The translations under genes were made by a program, and so were the position numbers. A model generated the notes under the pieces. The model made no database searches. It was given only the letters and a program-made list of their open reading frames with translations, and was not told the origin of the DNA. This document shows, in pieces, positions 1-11,298 of a stretch of DNA of 64,000 nucleotides (position 1 is its first letter; every line of letters begins with the position of its first letter). Source of the DNA: Phoenix dactylifera (taxonomy: Eukaryota > Streptophyta > Magnoliopsida > Arecales > Arecaceae); contig NC_052399.1 of assembly GCF_009389715.1 (NCBI RefSeq), positions 31,443,146-31,507,145 of the forward strand. Reading direction: 5' to 3'.

Positions 1-2294
1 AAAGTGGCTCTCGTAGACATACTAACTTGTGAATTGATACTTTTAAGTTGATTATTAATTTGAACATGCATTTGCACTTTGATCTGTAAACAATACTATT
101 GACGAAATAAAAATCAAACTTGTAATACACTTCTACGATTATTATGTAATTTCCTTTCTTCACATTAAGCATCTAAGTTTTTGGAACCTATCAGAAATTA
201 TGTCTTGATTTTCTTTTTAGCTGGATGAAAAGAAATACAAATAAGCAAGAAAAATAAGAAAAGTTAATGTACAATTCTAGATTACAACTGGCACTAATAG
301 TTTCGTTTTTTTGGTTGAGGTAAAAGACGAGAACTGCCATCAACAGTCCAGTACTGCTAGTTATTTAACTTATCCTTAGCGGCACAAAAAAAAAGAGAGA
401 GAAAAAAGTTATAATTTCACAATAACAGGCGAAATTGGAGGGAGATAAAAACAAAGCAATTTGTCATTATGTATGCTTTCCCTTCATTCTTTGGATTTTC
501 ACCTTCTTATTTTTCTTTCCAATGACATATATTCCAAGATTGCAGCTGATGATTACCGGCATGATCTTGGCATCAGTGGTAAAACAAACAAGAACCTTAC
601 ATGAATTTGTATCTTATAGTTAATTTGTCCCATTTTTTGGGGTGCAAGATAGTTTGTCCCAATAACAGTCATTGCTCCAATATAGGCAAATGCTAAAACA
701 ATAAATCCTTACTAATTAGTACCTCATGTAATATCAAATTATTATATGTAGGTGACACCCATCGTATATGCTCACAACCCAAAAAGTCGAAATTCATATC
801 CAACACTCCAGAGGTTTCATTTCTAAGTGAGTAATGTTTTATATATGTTAACATATAAAATCAACTTTAGTTCATAGAATGTATGCCTGCTTAGTTCAAT
901 GCCTATAGGCAATTCTCATGTGAGTGCAAGATCAAATCCTTTGTTGTATAGTACGCCAATCTTATATATCATGCATTCTTAGTTTACACCAGGCTAGTGC
1001 AAAATCCTCTGAATTATTAATTGAACTGCATGAAATATTGTGATGGTGATGGATCAATTATGTCCCACAATACTTGAATTGAGTTATATCCTTTCAGTTG
1101 CAAGTCATCCAATTTGTAACATGTGGTGCAATTATGTTGCATATCTTGTCTATCATTAACTATAGATTAGTATGTAGTTTTGAAATTACAGTTTGTAAGG
1201 AATAGAGCACAAGCTATGTAGTGCATGAATCTATCTAATAGATGAACAAATTGCATCATGCAGTTCGCATTTTAGATCAACATGTGCAAAGGACATTAAT
1301 TATTTAAAATTATTGTAGTATGTTGTTGAATTAATTCTTCAGAGAAAACAACTTCTGTCATGCAATTTGGTTGGGTGTGCAAGGAGAAGAATTCTTATGA
1401 AGATGCATGTAAAATGAGGGGATAGTCTATAATTATTTACGTTGATATCCGCGGATGTACGAGTTCATCCTCTCAATAACTTATAAAACCACGAGGACCT
1501 CCATGATAAAGAATAAATAATAAGTTTAATATTGCACTAGCTTGAGTTCCTGGGAAAGCCTCGAAGGCAAAAGGCATAAAGTTATATGACCAAGAACCCA
1601 ATGCTCAGTACCATGGGAAGTTTCATCTCCATCGGTGGAACTACAATAGCCTGATGCCAGTTATTGCTGAATCAACCTCTGACTGTAAATTTGTAGTTTA
1701 ACTAAAAGTATGAACTTTGAACTTTTCATACTCAAGGCATGGTGCTTAACATATGAAACCATTGCAATTTAATTACTTATTTGACTCTTTGCTTGGGATT
1801 TGCAGCAAGAACCAAGTAATCTGCGGTAGAAAGAGAAGGCTATATGGAATTATCTATATACACCCAGGGAGTAAAGAAAAGAATCCCCCTCCATGACACA
1901 GGCCAAGTTTGCTCAAAAGAATATAAGCTCATTTAAAGAGTTTGTATGAAATGCTTCAACTTAAATATATTGTGGACTTTTGCTCAAGTTGCTTAGTATT
2001 TGGATTTACGTCAAGAAAAGAAAAGGTGCTGAATAGCTGGAAGCATTGTATGTTTAATAAAGCTTTGACTCCTGAGAAAAAAGTTAAGCCCGTCATGCAC
2101 TTTGCTTGGAATTGGCAACAAGATCCAAAAATATGGTAGTGCAAATTGAAAACAGGGATATATGCATGCAGTTATTTATATATCCAAGAGAGTTGAGTAA
2201 AATTCCCTCTCAAGGACATACAAAACTCTTCTTAAGATCATAACCGAAAGAGGAAAGATAAAAAAAAAGAAAAGAAAAAGAGATAAAGTGGTCC
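1..2294. other. Intergenic DNA downstream of the CCX gene
   Basis: AT-rich sequence with only short open frames of about 65 codons or less. These overlap on both strands and resemble no family I know. The right end should contain the 3' untranslated region of the minus-strand exchanger that stops at 2295. I see no RNA gene and no repeat with clear ends. Confidence 0.6.
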
Positions 2295-3971
2295 TCAAAC
2301 TTGCACCAGCCCTAGGCTCTGAGACAGCCTCAAACACAGAAAGCACAAGTAGATAGCCAAGAGCCCAACGCCCAACACACTGTCCAGCTTCATGTCCTTC
2401 CTTGGCAGTATGACCAGAGCCCACAGCAGCCCCCCTATCATAAACCCTAAAATCTCAAACAGTGCTGGCCCCAGGGGAATCACAAATGGCTCAGGGTGCA
2501 CTGTCCAGGCCGAGACCACAAGCGACAGCCCTAGCCCGGCCAAAGTATTGAAGATGGGTCCTGCATAGCACCCAGTGATGGCAATCTGGGCCCCATCCTG
2601 TCCCCCATTCATGGCCATGGCCACATTTGCTATCAGGTCCCCTATGGAGTTCCCCCATGCAAGCACCGTTAGCCCCAGTATGGCAGGACTTATCCCAAAG
2701 ATGTATCCCAAAGAGACCAGAAGCCCCACCAACTCCTCAGCTATGATGTAAGTCCATAACACACTCATCAGGAACCCTCCTGCTAACCATGGGAATAATA
2801 CCTTCTTTGGTGGGCAACTCTTCTTTGTTGTGTGGAGTGCAATGATCCCCAACACCAAGCCCACCAGTCCAGCATACAGGTATATGGTCAGCCCTTCCTT
2901 CGTGCCCATTCCTCCTCTCTTTGAATTCCAGAGTGCTGCCACTAGAAGTGGTGCAAATGTGGCTGAGGCCACTGCAAATGGCCTGCACCACCTCTCCTCG
3001 GAGACATCGGGTATCGTCAGCCTCCTTGGAAGGTATAAGGGCATGTCGATGAGGTACAGAAACCAACCCACGTAGTAGGACGCAGATTCTCTAAACTTGG
3101 AGTACCCTGATGGATTCTGTTGCTGGTTGGCATCTGGATGAGACTCTTTGGTGATCGATACGGGCTCATGGAGCTCCTCGTGGTCGAGGATCGGGACGAC
3201 GAGGTCCTCATACTTCTCGCGGCAGAAGTGGGTGGCGGACACGATGGAGACGTAGACAAAGTAAAGGGAGGTGAAGGCCATGGCTCCCCATATGTTGACG
3301 CGGCCGACGAGGAGGATGGCAAGGAGGGAGGAGAGCACGAGCACGAAGAAGCAGACGTCGCGCACGAAGCACGGCCGGTCGATGCGCGCCGCCCTCGAGC
3401 CCGAGCTCGCGGCGCAAACATGGATGATGCCTACCACCACGCATGACACGAAGAAAGCACCACCGAGGACACTGCTCAGGCCCACCTCCCCCGAGCCTGA
3501 CCGGAACGAGATGATGCTCGCAAACACGTCAGGCGAGCCATTACCCAGCGACAGGAGCGTAACCCCAGCTATCGTTGGTGATAGTCTCAGCTCCCTCGAC
3601 AGGCTCTCCACAGAGGTGCAGAAGTAGTGAGAAGCTGTGTTTCCTAAGAGGTAGAACAAGACCAGTAGCCAAAGGGCCAGGAGGGTATATCCTAAAGGAG
3701 GGTATCGCCCACAAATACAATAGAAGATATTGAGATAGTTGACATAACCTTGAGAGACGCATGGGATGTGGGTCTTGAGGTATAGGCACCTGGAGTGATG
3801 ATCTTTATGCTTTTGGAGGCCTACGCAGCCATCTCCCTTAGGAGCCTTAAGGGTTGTGAGGTTGAAAGAGGGTGAAGGAGACCTTATGTGGGTGGTGAAG
3901 AAGAAACACAATAATAGAAGGAATGTAGTGTTTATCATGGCCTTGAACTTGCTGGAGAACACAAAAGCCAT
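2295..3971 (-). CDS. CCX: Cation/calcium exchanger (CCX family)
   Basis: Single-exon gene of 558 residues, predicted to exchange Na+/K+ or H+ for Ca2+ (or K+) across an internal or plasma membrane. It belongs to the CaCA superfamily, CCX branch, close to Arabidopsis CCX1-CCX5. The start is residue MAFVF at 3971; the frame stays open 23 codons further upstream (4040), but that part is unlike the family. The N-terminus has a hydrophobic signal-like stretch (LLLLCFFF). The first helix cluster carries the alpha-1 motif GNGSPDVFASI, and the second carries alpha-2 with GNSIGDLIANVAMA and GPIFNTLAGLG. A hydrophilic loop of about 70 residues separates the halves. Length fits plant CCX proteins (about 550-590). 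The N-terminal half is very GC-rich while the C-terminal part and flanks are not, a normal monocot gradient. No frame break is seen. Which member it is, and its ion and membrane, cannot be told from sequence alone. Confidence 0.93.
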   Translation of the reverse strand: MAFVFSSKFKAMINTTFLLLLCFFFTTHIRSPSPSFNLTTLKAPKGDGCVGLQKHKDHHSRCLYLKTHIPCVSQGYVNYLNIFYCICGRYPPLGYTLLALWLLVLFYLLGNTASHYFCTSVESLSRELRLSPTIAGVTLLSLGNGSPDVFASIISFRSGSGEVGLSSVLGGAFFVSCVVVGIIHVCAASSGSRAARIDRPCFVRDVCFFVLVLSSLLAILLVGRVNIWGAMAFTSLYFVYVSIVSATHFCREKYEDLVVPILDHEELHEPVSITKESHPDANQQQNPSGYSKFRESASYYVGWFLYLIDMPLYLPRRLTIPDVSEERWCRPFAVASATFAPLLVAALWNSKRGGMGTKEGLTIYLYAGLVGLVLGIIALHTTKKSCPPKKVLFPWLAGGFLMSVLWTYIIAEELVGLLVSLGYIFGISPAILGLTVLAWGNSIGDLIANVAMAMNGGQDGAQIAITGCYAGPIFNTLAGLGLSLVVSAWTVHPEPFVIPLGPALFEILGFMIGGLLWALVILPRKDMKLDSVLGVGLLAIYLCFLCLRLSQSLGLVQV

Positions 3972-4190
3972 ATCAAAAGCGCTCTCTCTCTCACACACTC
4001 TTGTTAGAACCAACCAACAAAGAGAGACAGGAATGTTCAAAAAGACATGAATAGAACAGAGAGAGTTTGGTAGTGGTGAATTGACTCAAAAGATATTTGT
4101 TTGTTGAATGGAGGTGAAGAGAGAGGTAATCGAGAGGAGTGTGGATAAAGAGAGGGAGAGAGGGTATATCACCATGATAGGGCTTTTGGT
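3972..4190 (-). promoter_or_regulatory. Probable 5' leader and proximal promoter of CCX
   Basis: Read on the minus strand, this stretch is rich in CT/TC runs (for example around 3982-3995 and 4100-4160), as is common in plant 5' leaders. A weak TATA-like GATATACC lies at about 4163-4170. No transcript evidence is available, so the start site is unknown. Confidence 0.3.
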
Positions 4191-7100
4191 GGTGGTGTTC
4201 CTTGGATTCTATGAGGCTTATAACGCCTTAGTGGTCGATCGGATGGCCCTTGGGAATAGGGCCGTTTAGCCTTGGACTGTGATAAATGCAAAATGCTCTG
4301 GGTAATATATTTGGGGTAAATGAGTGCATTGGGCTCACCAGTTCCCCATGGTACACTGAAACAGCAAACCTCTCCTAGTGCAAACCATACTTCACATCGG
4401 GATCCGGAAAATACAAGAAGAGAGGACATGTGTTAGTCTACGGTTTGAGGGTGATGGTGTTTCCGGTATAGGGTTAGTAGAGAGAATGGTCTTCCATAGC
4501 TTGGGTGAGTCTGAGCAGTCCTGATGGTCATGTCCCATGCGGCACTTTTATAAAACGTTCTGAGTCTCGTGAAGAGGATATGGGGGTATGGGACACCTGA
4601 AATTAAATTGGAGGAAGAAATTTGTAATGAAGGAAGAAAAGAGTCAGTGGGAGGGATAGGGATTGGAAGCCGGATTGAAACTTCCTTTAGGGCACATGGA
4701 TTGTAACAAGGAGTCTGGGACAAGGATATTCTAATCCTAGGCTCCATAGAGGGGTCACTGTGCTGGCCATGCCGCTCAAGACCTCAAATTCGTTAGCCTA
4801 GCTTTCATCTTTTTCCCTTTTTGTTTTTACCTTCTTGTTCTTTATAGAAAGTCATGGACTAGCTAGCTTTCTTGCCCATAAATTTTTGGTGAAATTATTT
4901 ATGCGGATTGGGCAGGATTTGGATGCAATTCCAACGGTCGAGTTTGGGATTTGGACCTTAGACAACGACAACTGTCGTCTTTAGGTACGTTAGCCTTAGT
5001 TTTGGATATTATAGGCCAAACTGAACATTTTGGCTTGTGAGCTAGTATATGCTATAAAAAAGTTGATACTTCATCCAAGACGCACTCTAGTTATGAGACT
5101 ATTATTCTTGAGCTGGATTATGTGCAAATCTAGTTGGGAATGGGTGGTTTTCATATCTACCAGATTCAAGCACTTCTACCTGAAATGCACAAGAGAAAAT
5201 GGTGACCACTATATTAAGGAACCAATGAGCATTGGAATGAAAAGACCCAAACAATTATTCTTGCAAAAGAAGTTCTTCTATTGAATTGGCAATGGACTTC
5301 GGCCTCATTCCAAGATGCTTGAAGCCTAAATCACATACCTTTCGTTTTCTGATTTCTCTTTTGGTTAGGTCAGCATATAGCTAAGACATATACATATAAG
5401 AAAGTCCCTTAGAAATACTACATTCAGTATACAGACCGTAGAAAGGAACAAGTTGCATGAAACCTATTTCTTATTTTTTTTTTTTTTAAAAACGTTGCAA
5501 GCATGCAACCTGATAGTTGTATTACATGCTACTAAATTATGTAGCATATGTGGCTAATTTTCTCCTCCCAACAGACGCTAGAAAGTTGATTCCTGTCAAT
5601 CTTTGCAAGGCAATTTGCAAGCACACATTCATTTTATTTAGTATATGTACGATATATATACTAACCTTGCTTGTATTAGAATTGACGATATTTCTACTTT
5701 AGTGCAGGAAAATGGAGATATCATACAAAACAGTTAAGAGGCTGTTGTCTAACCATCCCCATGCTTCTTTCTCTACACTCTACATGAAATCTAACTAAAA
5801 AAATTGGGGCAACAAGACAGCTACATAAGCCGTGCTACTTTTCGTGCAAGATTTTTGTGCTTGGCATCATTTCTTGGAATTATGGCTTTGTCTTGAGGGG
5901 CTAGTAAACATCTCTTTAGGATTGACATCTCTTCTACTACATAAACCATGGACTATTGGATCCAAGTGTTTGTGAAACTCTAGTCATAATCCTCTTTTCT
6001 TTTATTACCTCTATCCTTTGGTGCATCAAGTTAAGATGTAGTGTTTATTAGAGTTGGAATAAATATGACGAGAGTTGTAACTCAAGTCAAACCTAATTCT
6101 AAATTGGATTAATGAGGTTTGTCTACACAAACCCAACTTGACATAGGAAATACAAGCTTAACAAAATCCAAACTATGATAGCTCAATGAAGTTGAACAAT
6201 CTTGCCTAGGTCTATCTTCTTTGTTCTCTCTCTCTTCCTCCTTCCTTCTGTATGTGTAATGTTGTCTTGTACATGCATGCATGCATAGGCACACGCATAT
6301 TTGTCCACCACATTTTGATAATAAAACTGAAATTAAAGTTTTTTGAGAACTAGAACCACAATATTAGCAATGCTTGTCCTCCCTCCCTTTTCATCAAAAT
6401 AAAAAATAAAAAAATTGTTCCTCTTAAGCTGCATCAGGTGGTGGTGGTTTATGGCCTATGAAGCTCTTTATTTTGCCCTATTCTTGTCGTCTCTATTTAG
6501 TTGGACTTAAATGAAGTATTTGCTCGTTGTGATTTGATTTATTATTGTGAGGATCTATTTCTCCCATTTTGCTCTCTGTATTAGGTCATGGACCTGTGGG
6601 TGACCTTGCGTTCCTACCACTTGTTAGAGAAAGGGTTGTTGAGAGCTAGAAGGCTTCAAGTTCTCTTATCAGAAAGCTCCCACATAGGACTAAAACCCAT
6701 TTAAATATTAGTAAATTAACTTCACTATAAAATCTAATCAGGATTTTTTTTTTCAAACATTGTGTTGGCATTTGGTAGGGTGTTAGATTCAGACTTGTAG
6801 AATTAATTAACATATTATTATACCACAAGAAACTACAGCTAAATTTTTTTTGAAGAGATGCGATACAAGATATGGAGTAGAGAATCCCAGCACAGTTTCA
6901 CTATCATGGTGTCATATGCTGACAGTCCAATCTCCAACGGTTGGTGACCTTGCTGGCCAGTGCTCGGTGCATGGGAATTACTTTTGTTATCCAGTTTTGC
7001 GGGATGAAGAAGGAGCAGGTGGTTGAAGGAGACCAGGGGATTAAGGGGTTGGAGTTTTAAATTTTAAAAAAGATTTAATTTTTTTTCTTATTCCTTATAG

Positions 7101-7264
7101 ATATTAAGTTTTAATTTGGATTTATTATTTCATATTACAAATAGAACTTTCTAGGTGTATGATACTTTGATTTTCTAATAGTCTAAGAACGTGTATCTTG
7201 ATTATACTAGAAATTGTTATTTGATTGTTTATCAAATTTAATTCAGTTGCATAGGACTAATTTT
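4191..7264. other. Intergenic DNA between CCX and a repeat array
   Basis: No supportable gene. A few open frames of 60-105 codons (for example minus strand 4433-4747) lack any recognisable domain and look like chance frames. The left end is expected to hold distal CCX promoter sequence. The T run at 5471-5485 and the AT-rich stretches carry no further structure. Confidence 0.5.
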
Positions 7265-7810
7265 GGTCTAATTGTCAGAATTAGAAAGCTTTAATTTTTT
7301 TTTAAGAAAAATCAGTTTTTTTAGAAAGTCATATTGCTCTGAAAATTGTGCAAACATATTTTTTGCAACTTTAAAAATAGTGCAGAAATTTTCTGCAAAA
7401 TTAAAATATTTACAGATTTTTTTTTCTGTAACTTTAAAGTCCATGCAAAAATTCTATAGCTTTAAATTTCTGCAAGTTTTCTACAGTTTTAAATTCTACA
7501 TAAATTGATTTTTTGCCATCTTTGAAATCTGTGCAGAAAATTTTCTGCATCTTCAAAATCTACGCAGAAATTTTTACAGATTAAAAAAATCTGTGCAGAA
7601 AGTTACTGCACCTTTAATTCATACAGAAGTTTTCCACAGCTTTAAATTCTCTTCAATTTGATTTTCTGCATCTTTAAAAATCTATGCAGAAATTTTCTAC
7701 ATCTTTAAAAATTATGCAAAAATTACTGATGCTTTAAAAATTTTGCATATTATTAGTTGTTTTAAATTCCTATTGATGATGTTTTGAAAAACCATGCAAA
7801 AATCATAAAT
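7265..7810. repeat. Degenerate array of palindromic TGCAGAAA/TTTCTGCA modules
   Basis: The motifs TGCAGAAA and TTTCTGCA or close variants recur roughly every 30-45 bases, spaced by AT-rich text such as TTTAAA. One module around 7530-7550 is a perfect 18-base palindrome (TGCAGAAAATTTTCTGCA). The units are too diverged for a strict period. The open frame at 7272-7508 is a by-product of the repeat. No transposon ends were recognised. Confidence 0.6.
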
Positions 7811-8379
7811 TTACTTGTTATATTTCATAGTGTAATTATGATTGCATATGTTTGGCCAGTCAATTATTAGAATGCTGACACATGTTATAGTTCTTCATGG
7901 AAGTTCCTTATATCACAGAGACGGAACAGTCGCATCTTTTCGGTCATCTGGATAGAATCTAATACCATCTGGTTTGGGATTAATTGGCTCAATCGTTTTA
8001 AAGATAATACTATATTTGGAAAAACCGACAGAAGCAAATAACAGTATGCATCATACTACAGCATACTGGTGCATTGTATACCCAAAACCGGCAACAAACA
8101 GAAGAAAATCTCTTTCCCTCAGTGAGAGAACAATAGGATCACAAAAGATAAAGCAGCAACAAATACTGCAGTGCAACAAAATTATTAGAGGCCAAGATTT
8201 TTATGTGAAAACCTCAATGGCGATATACCAAGGGACTGAGTCCAGATGAATCTTCTACCAGCTCCAAGAAATAACAGGATTAAAAGGTTGTTTTCTCTTC
8301 TTGGCCAAGTCAAAGATCACAATATCAAGACATGGAATTAATGTAGGGTAACAACAATAATTAATCTAGAAAACAATAT

Positions 8380-8640
8380 TATTTTAATATAATATATATA
8401 ATATAAATATAATTGTAACTCTACTAGACAATAAAAAACACCATATTAGCATACTATTAAATGTTATATAATCCTATTATACAATATAGTATATAATATA
8501 ATATTATATAATAATTATATATTATTATTATCATATCATAGCATAATATATAATATCATAATATGATATTATATAATATATTGTATAATTTATCATGTTG
8601 TTATTGTATTATATGATATATTTTTTAGTTACACAATAAT
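8380..8640. repeat. AT-only low-complexity block with small hairpins
   Basis: About 260 bases composed almost entirely of A and T with irregular ATAAT/TATAT motifs. One clear hairpin has 8-base arms (AATATCAT / ATGATATT) at 8552-8570. It is a simple-sequence region with no coding signal. Confidence 0.7.
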
Positions 8641-10298
8641 TGGGTTTTGAAAATGGAAACATGTTCTATTTATGAAAAAATATTTTTTTTCATCCACCTA
8701 TCCTCAAATAACATCCAAGCAACACTTCTTATCTCCTGTAAGCATTCAAATCCATAAAATGCAAAATCACTTCTTTGTATAACAATATTTTTACAGCAAC
8801 AAAAAAATATGATTTAGTACAATTAATACCAGGATCCAAGTGGTTCCTTAGGGCTTTCCATGTTTATTGTTGCTCTTGCTACTTTTTAGAGCCCTTTTTC
8901 TTTTGCAAAAAAAAAAGAAGAAAGGGAGGTTTTTCTTTTGATATTTAAGGTCAAAATACATTCCACCAAACAATGATATAAGTGTTGTTTACATCCATAG
9001 CTAAGAGCATGTTAATTATCCTGCATCTATACAACCCCTCTCCCCCTACCCTGTCCCATGTTCACCCAACATAAGCAATTATGGTTTTAGAAATCTGGTC
9101 TCGAGCTTAAGAAGCTTACAACTAGAGGTGAGGGTGATAAAAATCAGCTTCAAAGCTTCGATCTCATGGTCACTTTACTAATGTCTATGTTATGACTAAA
9201 CTCCCTTTACAAGGATATTTTAGGCGATGAGAGCTGAGAATTTTTCGGATGACAATATACTCCATGACTTTGCAGTGGTTAGCCAGCAACGCCTGCCGAA
9301 TCTGCATACTGAGGGGATGAGGAAGCATGCAAAGCTTGGGCTCAAATACAAAAGAGGCTAAGAATTCGAATTTTGCAGACATTCCCTACACTTGCTAACC
9401 TACCATGATCCATGAAGGAAATAGCCAATAACATCTTGCAAAAGGATTAATAGGAGACCTCATCACAAACATAAAACAAGACCATAAAGCCCATTGCCTC
9501 TTCAAAAGCAAGCTTTGGGCCATAATCGAAGCCTTTCTCTTGGAATAAGAGATAGGTATTCTATTTCCCTTGATAGAGATTTTATGTCTTTCATAAAATA
9601 CATACGTCATGGGTAGACATAAGTCATATTGAGTTTCCCTCCATAGATATTCTATTAAAGCCAGAGTTATGACATGCCTCATTTCCTTGCAACAAAGACA
9701 AGGAAGGCAAATCACTTGTGTTTCAAAGGAAAAAGAGACTTGGCTTGCAGTATCTTTGGTGTGAAAGAAGGATTCACCTTCTTTGATCGTGCAATTGCTA
9801 CTCTAGATCTGTGCATGCGGATGAATAGAATAGTTTGGAATGCTTGACTTGTGCAGGTAGCATCCAACAATTGATTTCGTGAGGAAGATCAATTATTCTT
9901 TCGCGTGAAAGAGACAACCCTGTTGTGATTGTATTTTGAGTTGGATGGTTAGATAGGAGCGGTGAAACAAGATCCAATGCTTTCTATGTATCGCAACCAA
10001 GTTGCATGTAATATGATAAAATCTAGGATGTTGAAACTCAACAATTTTGATCCCACCATCTATTGGTGTACATGATAAAATCAAAAGGTTGGGCAATATG
10101 TATGTGTTTTTCTTTTTCCTTTTTTTTTTATTATGGTGCACAATAAAGGTAACGTGCCAGTGACAAATGATCCTAAAGACATTCAATATTATCATACAAC
10201 TACAACCCTATATAGTTATATCAATTAGTAACTCTATAAGCTAATGGTGTTGTATATACACTGAACTTCTTACAAAATAAAGAAATGAATGAGATCAT
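8641..10298. other. Intergenic DNA, no supported gene
   Basis: Minus-strand open frames at 9185-9382, 9395-9715 and 9893-10195 have somewhat biased composition. They show no motif I can name and may be remnants of an old mobile element. Nothing else is supportable. Confidence 0.4.
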
Positions 10299-10480
10299 TG
10301 TATGCCATATCGGTCCAAATCGGACAGTGTAGGATGTACCATATCATACCAGTTCGGTATCGGTACTTAATATGAATGGTATATCGACACTCGGTATGCT
10401 AAAAAAATCTCTACGATATCGTACTGACATTGTGCTAGCATGGCACCAGTATAGAATCCGATATCGAGATAGCGAACCTT
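10299..10480 (-). mobile_element. Short GTACCG-rich TIR element (MITE-like), copy 1
   Basis: About 180 bases rich in GGTATCGGTA/GTACCATA-type words. Read on the minus strand it begins AAGGTTCGCTATCTCG. The same family occurs at 30439-30560, 33312-33500, 46902-47042 and 47349-47504. The best-preserved copies start AAGG(T/C)T(C/T)G and end in the inverse, GCAAACCTT. It has no coding capacity, so it would be non-autonomous. The superfamily is not known to me. Confidence 0.55.
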
Positions 10481-11298
10481 AAATGAGATCTTCTTCGTTT
10501 GTACTATATTTCAATATTCAATTATAATTATCTAGTTGGTTCAACAAGGGTGGGCATTTTTGACCTATACTCTCCAAGGCCCCTTAACTAGCAGCAAAGC
10601 AGCGGGTTAGTTGGCTGGCCAAGTGCTTAAGGGTGATTTCTTGCTGCAACCGGGTGATGCACTCCATTCCGATTTGATCCCAATTTCACAAGTAGATGGG
10701 TATGGCATTGGTTATCAGCAATGACGGTTTTTTGTTCTGTTTGTGTCCGCTACTTTTGGATTGTTTTTCACCAATTAAGAATTCATCGTAGCTGGATGTA
10801 TCAAAAAAGATTAGTCCAAAATAAACGAGTTAGCGTGAGAGACTAAATCAAATTGTGCTTGAATTTGCTAAGATCAGGTTGATCATAAATGAATTGAGTA
10901 TAGTTTTTGGTCTTTTTCTTGATAGGTTATTATTTATGGAACCAATCTTTATTATTTCTACTTTTTTAGGATAGTTTTCTATTTCAATCGGGAAAGAAAC
11001 TCAAATATACGAAGCTTTAGATTCTAAAAACATATTTTTAAAAATAAATATTTTTAATAAAAATAAAAATAAAAATTAAAATTAAAATAAATCAGTCATA
11101 AATTCCCAATATAATTTGTACAAGTAAAAGGCTTGAGGCGGCTCGCGTCAAGACTACGCACCGAGTTTGCTATATATTATATAATAATACAAAGCGGTCG
11201 ACGCTCGGTCCAAGGCTCGAAGCCCGACCGAAACTCTTCGCTTATCATCTGCATCTCTCTCTTCTCGGCGACCTACCATCACTCTGTCCTTCTCTCTC
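10481..11298. promoter_or_regulatory. Upstream region of the RH38 helicase gene
   Basis: This AT-rich stretch lies between the TIR element and the helicase start and probably holds its promoter and 5' leader. The last 150 bases turn GC- and CT-rich, as expected for a leader. A TATATATTATATAA-like block lies at about 11171-11186, some 115 bases before the ATG. Assignment is by position only. Confidence 0.35.

Noticed and set aside
3017-3627. Long overlapping frames on both strands inside the GC-rich part of CCX
   Set aside because: They are shadows of the conserved exchanger frame in a GC-rich stretch that has few stop codons. None shows a domain.
3972-4040. N-terminal extension of CCX by 23 codons
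   Set aside because: The extension lies in CT-rich leader sequence and does not resemble CCX proteins. The downstream Met precedes the usual signal-like helix.
9185-10195. A protein-coding gene on the minus strand
   Set aside because: Three short frames have no shared domain, no convincing splice joins and no family resemblance.
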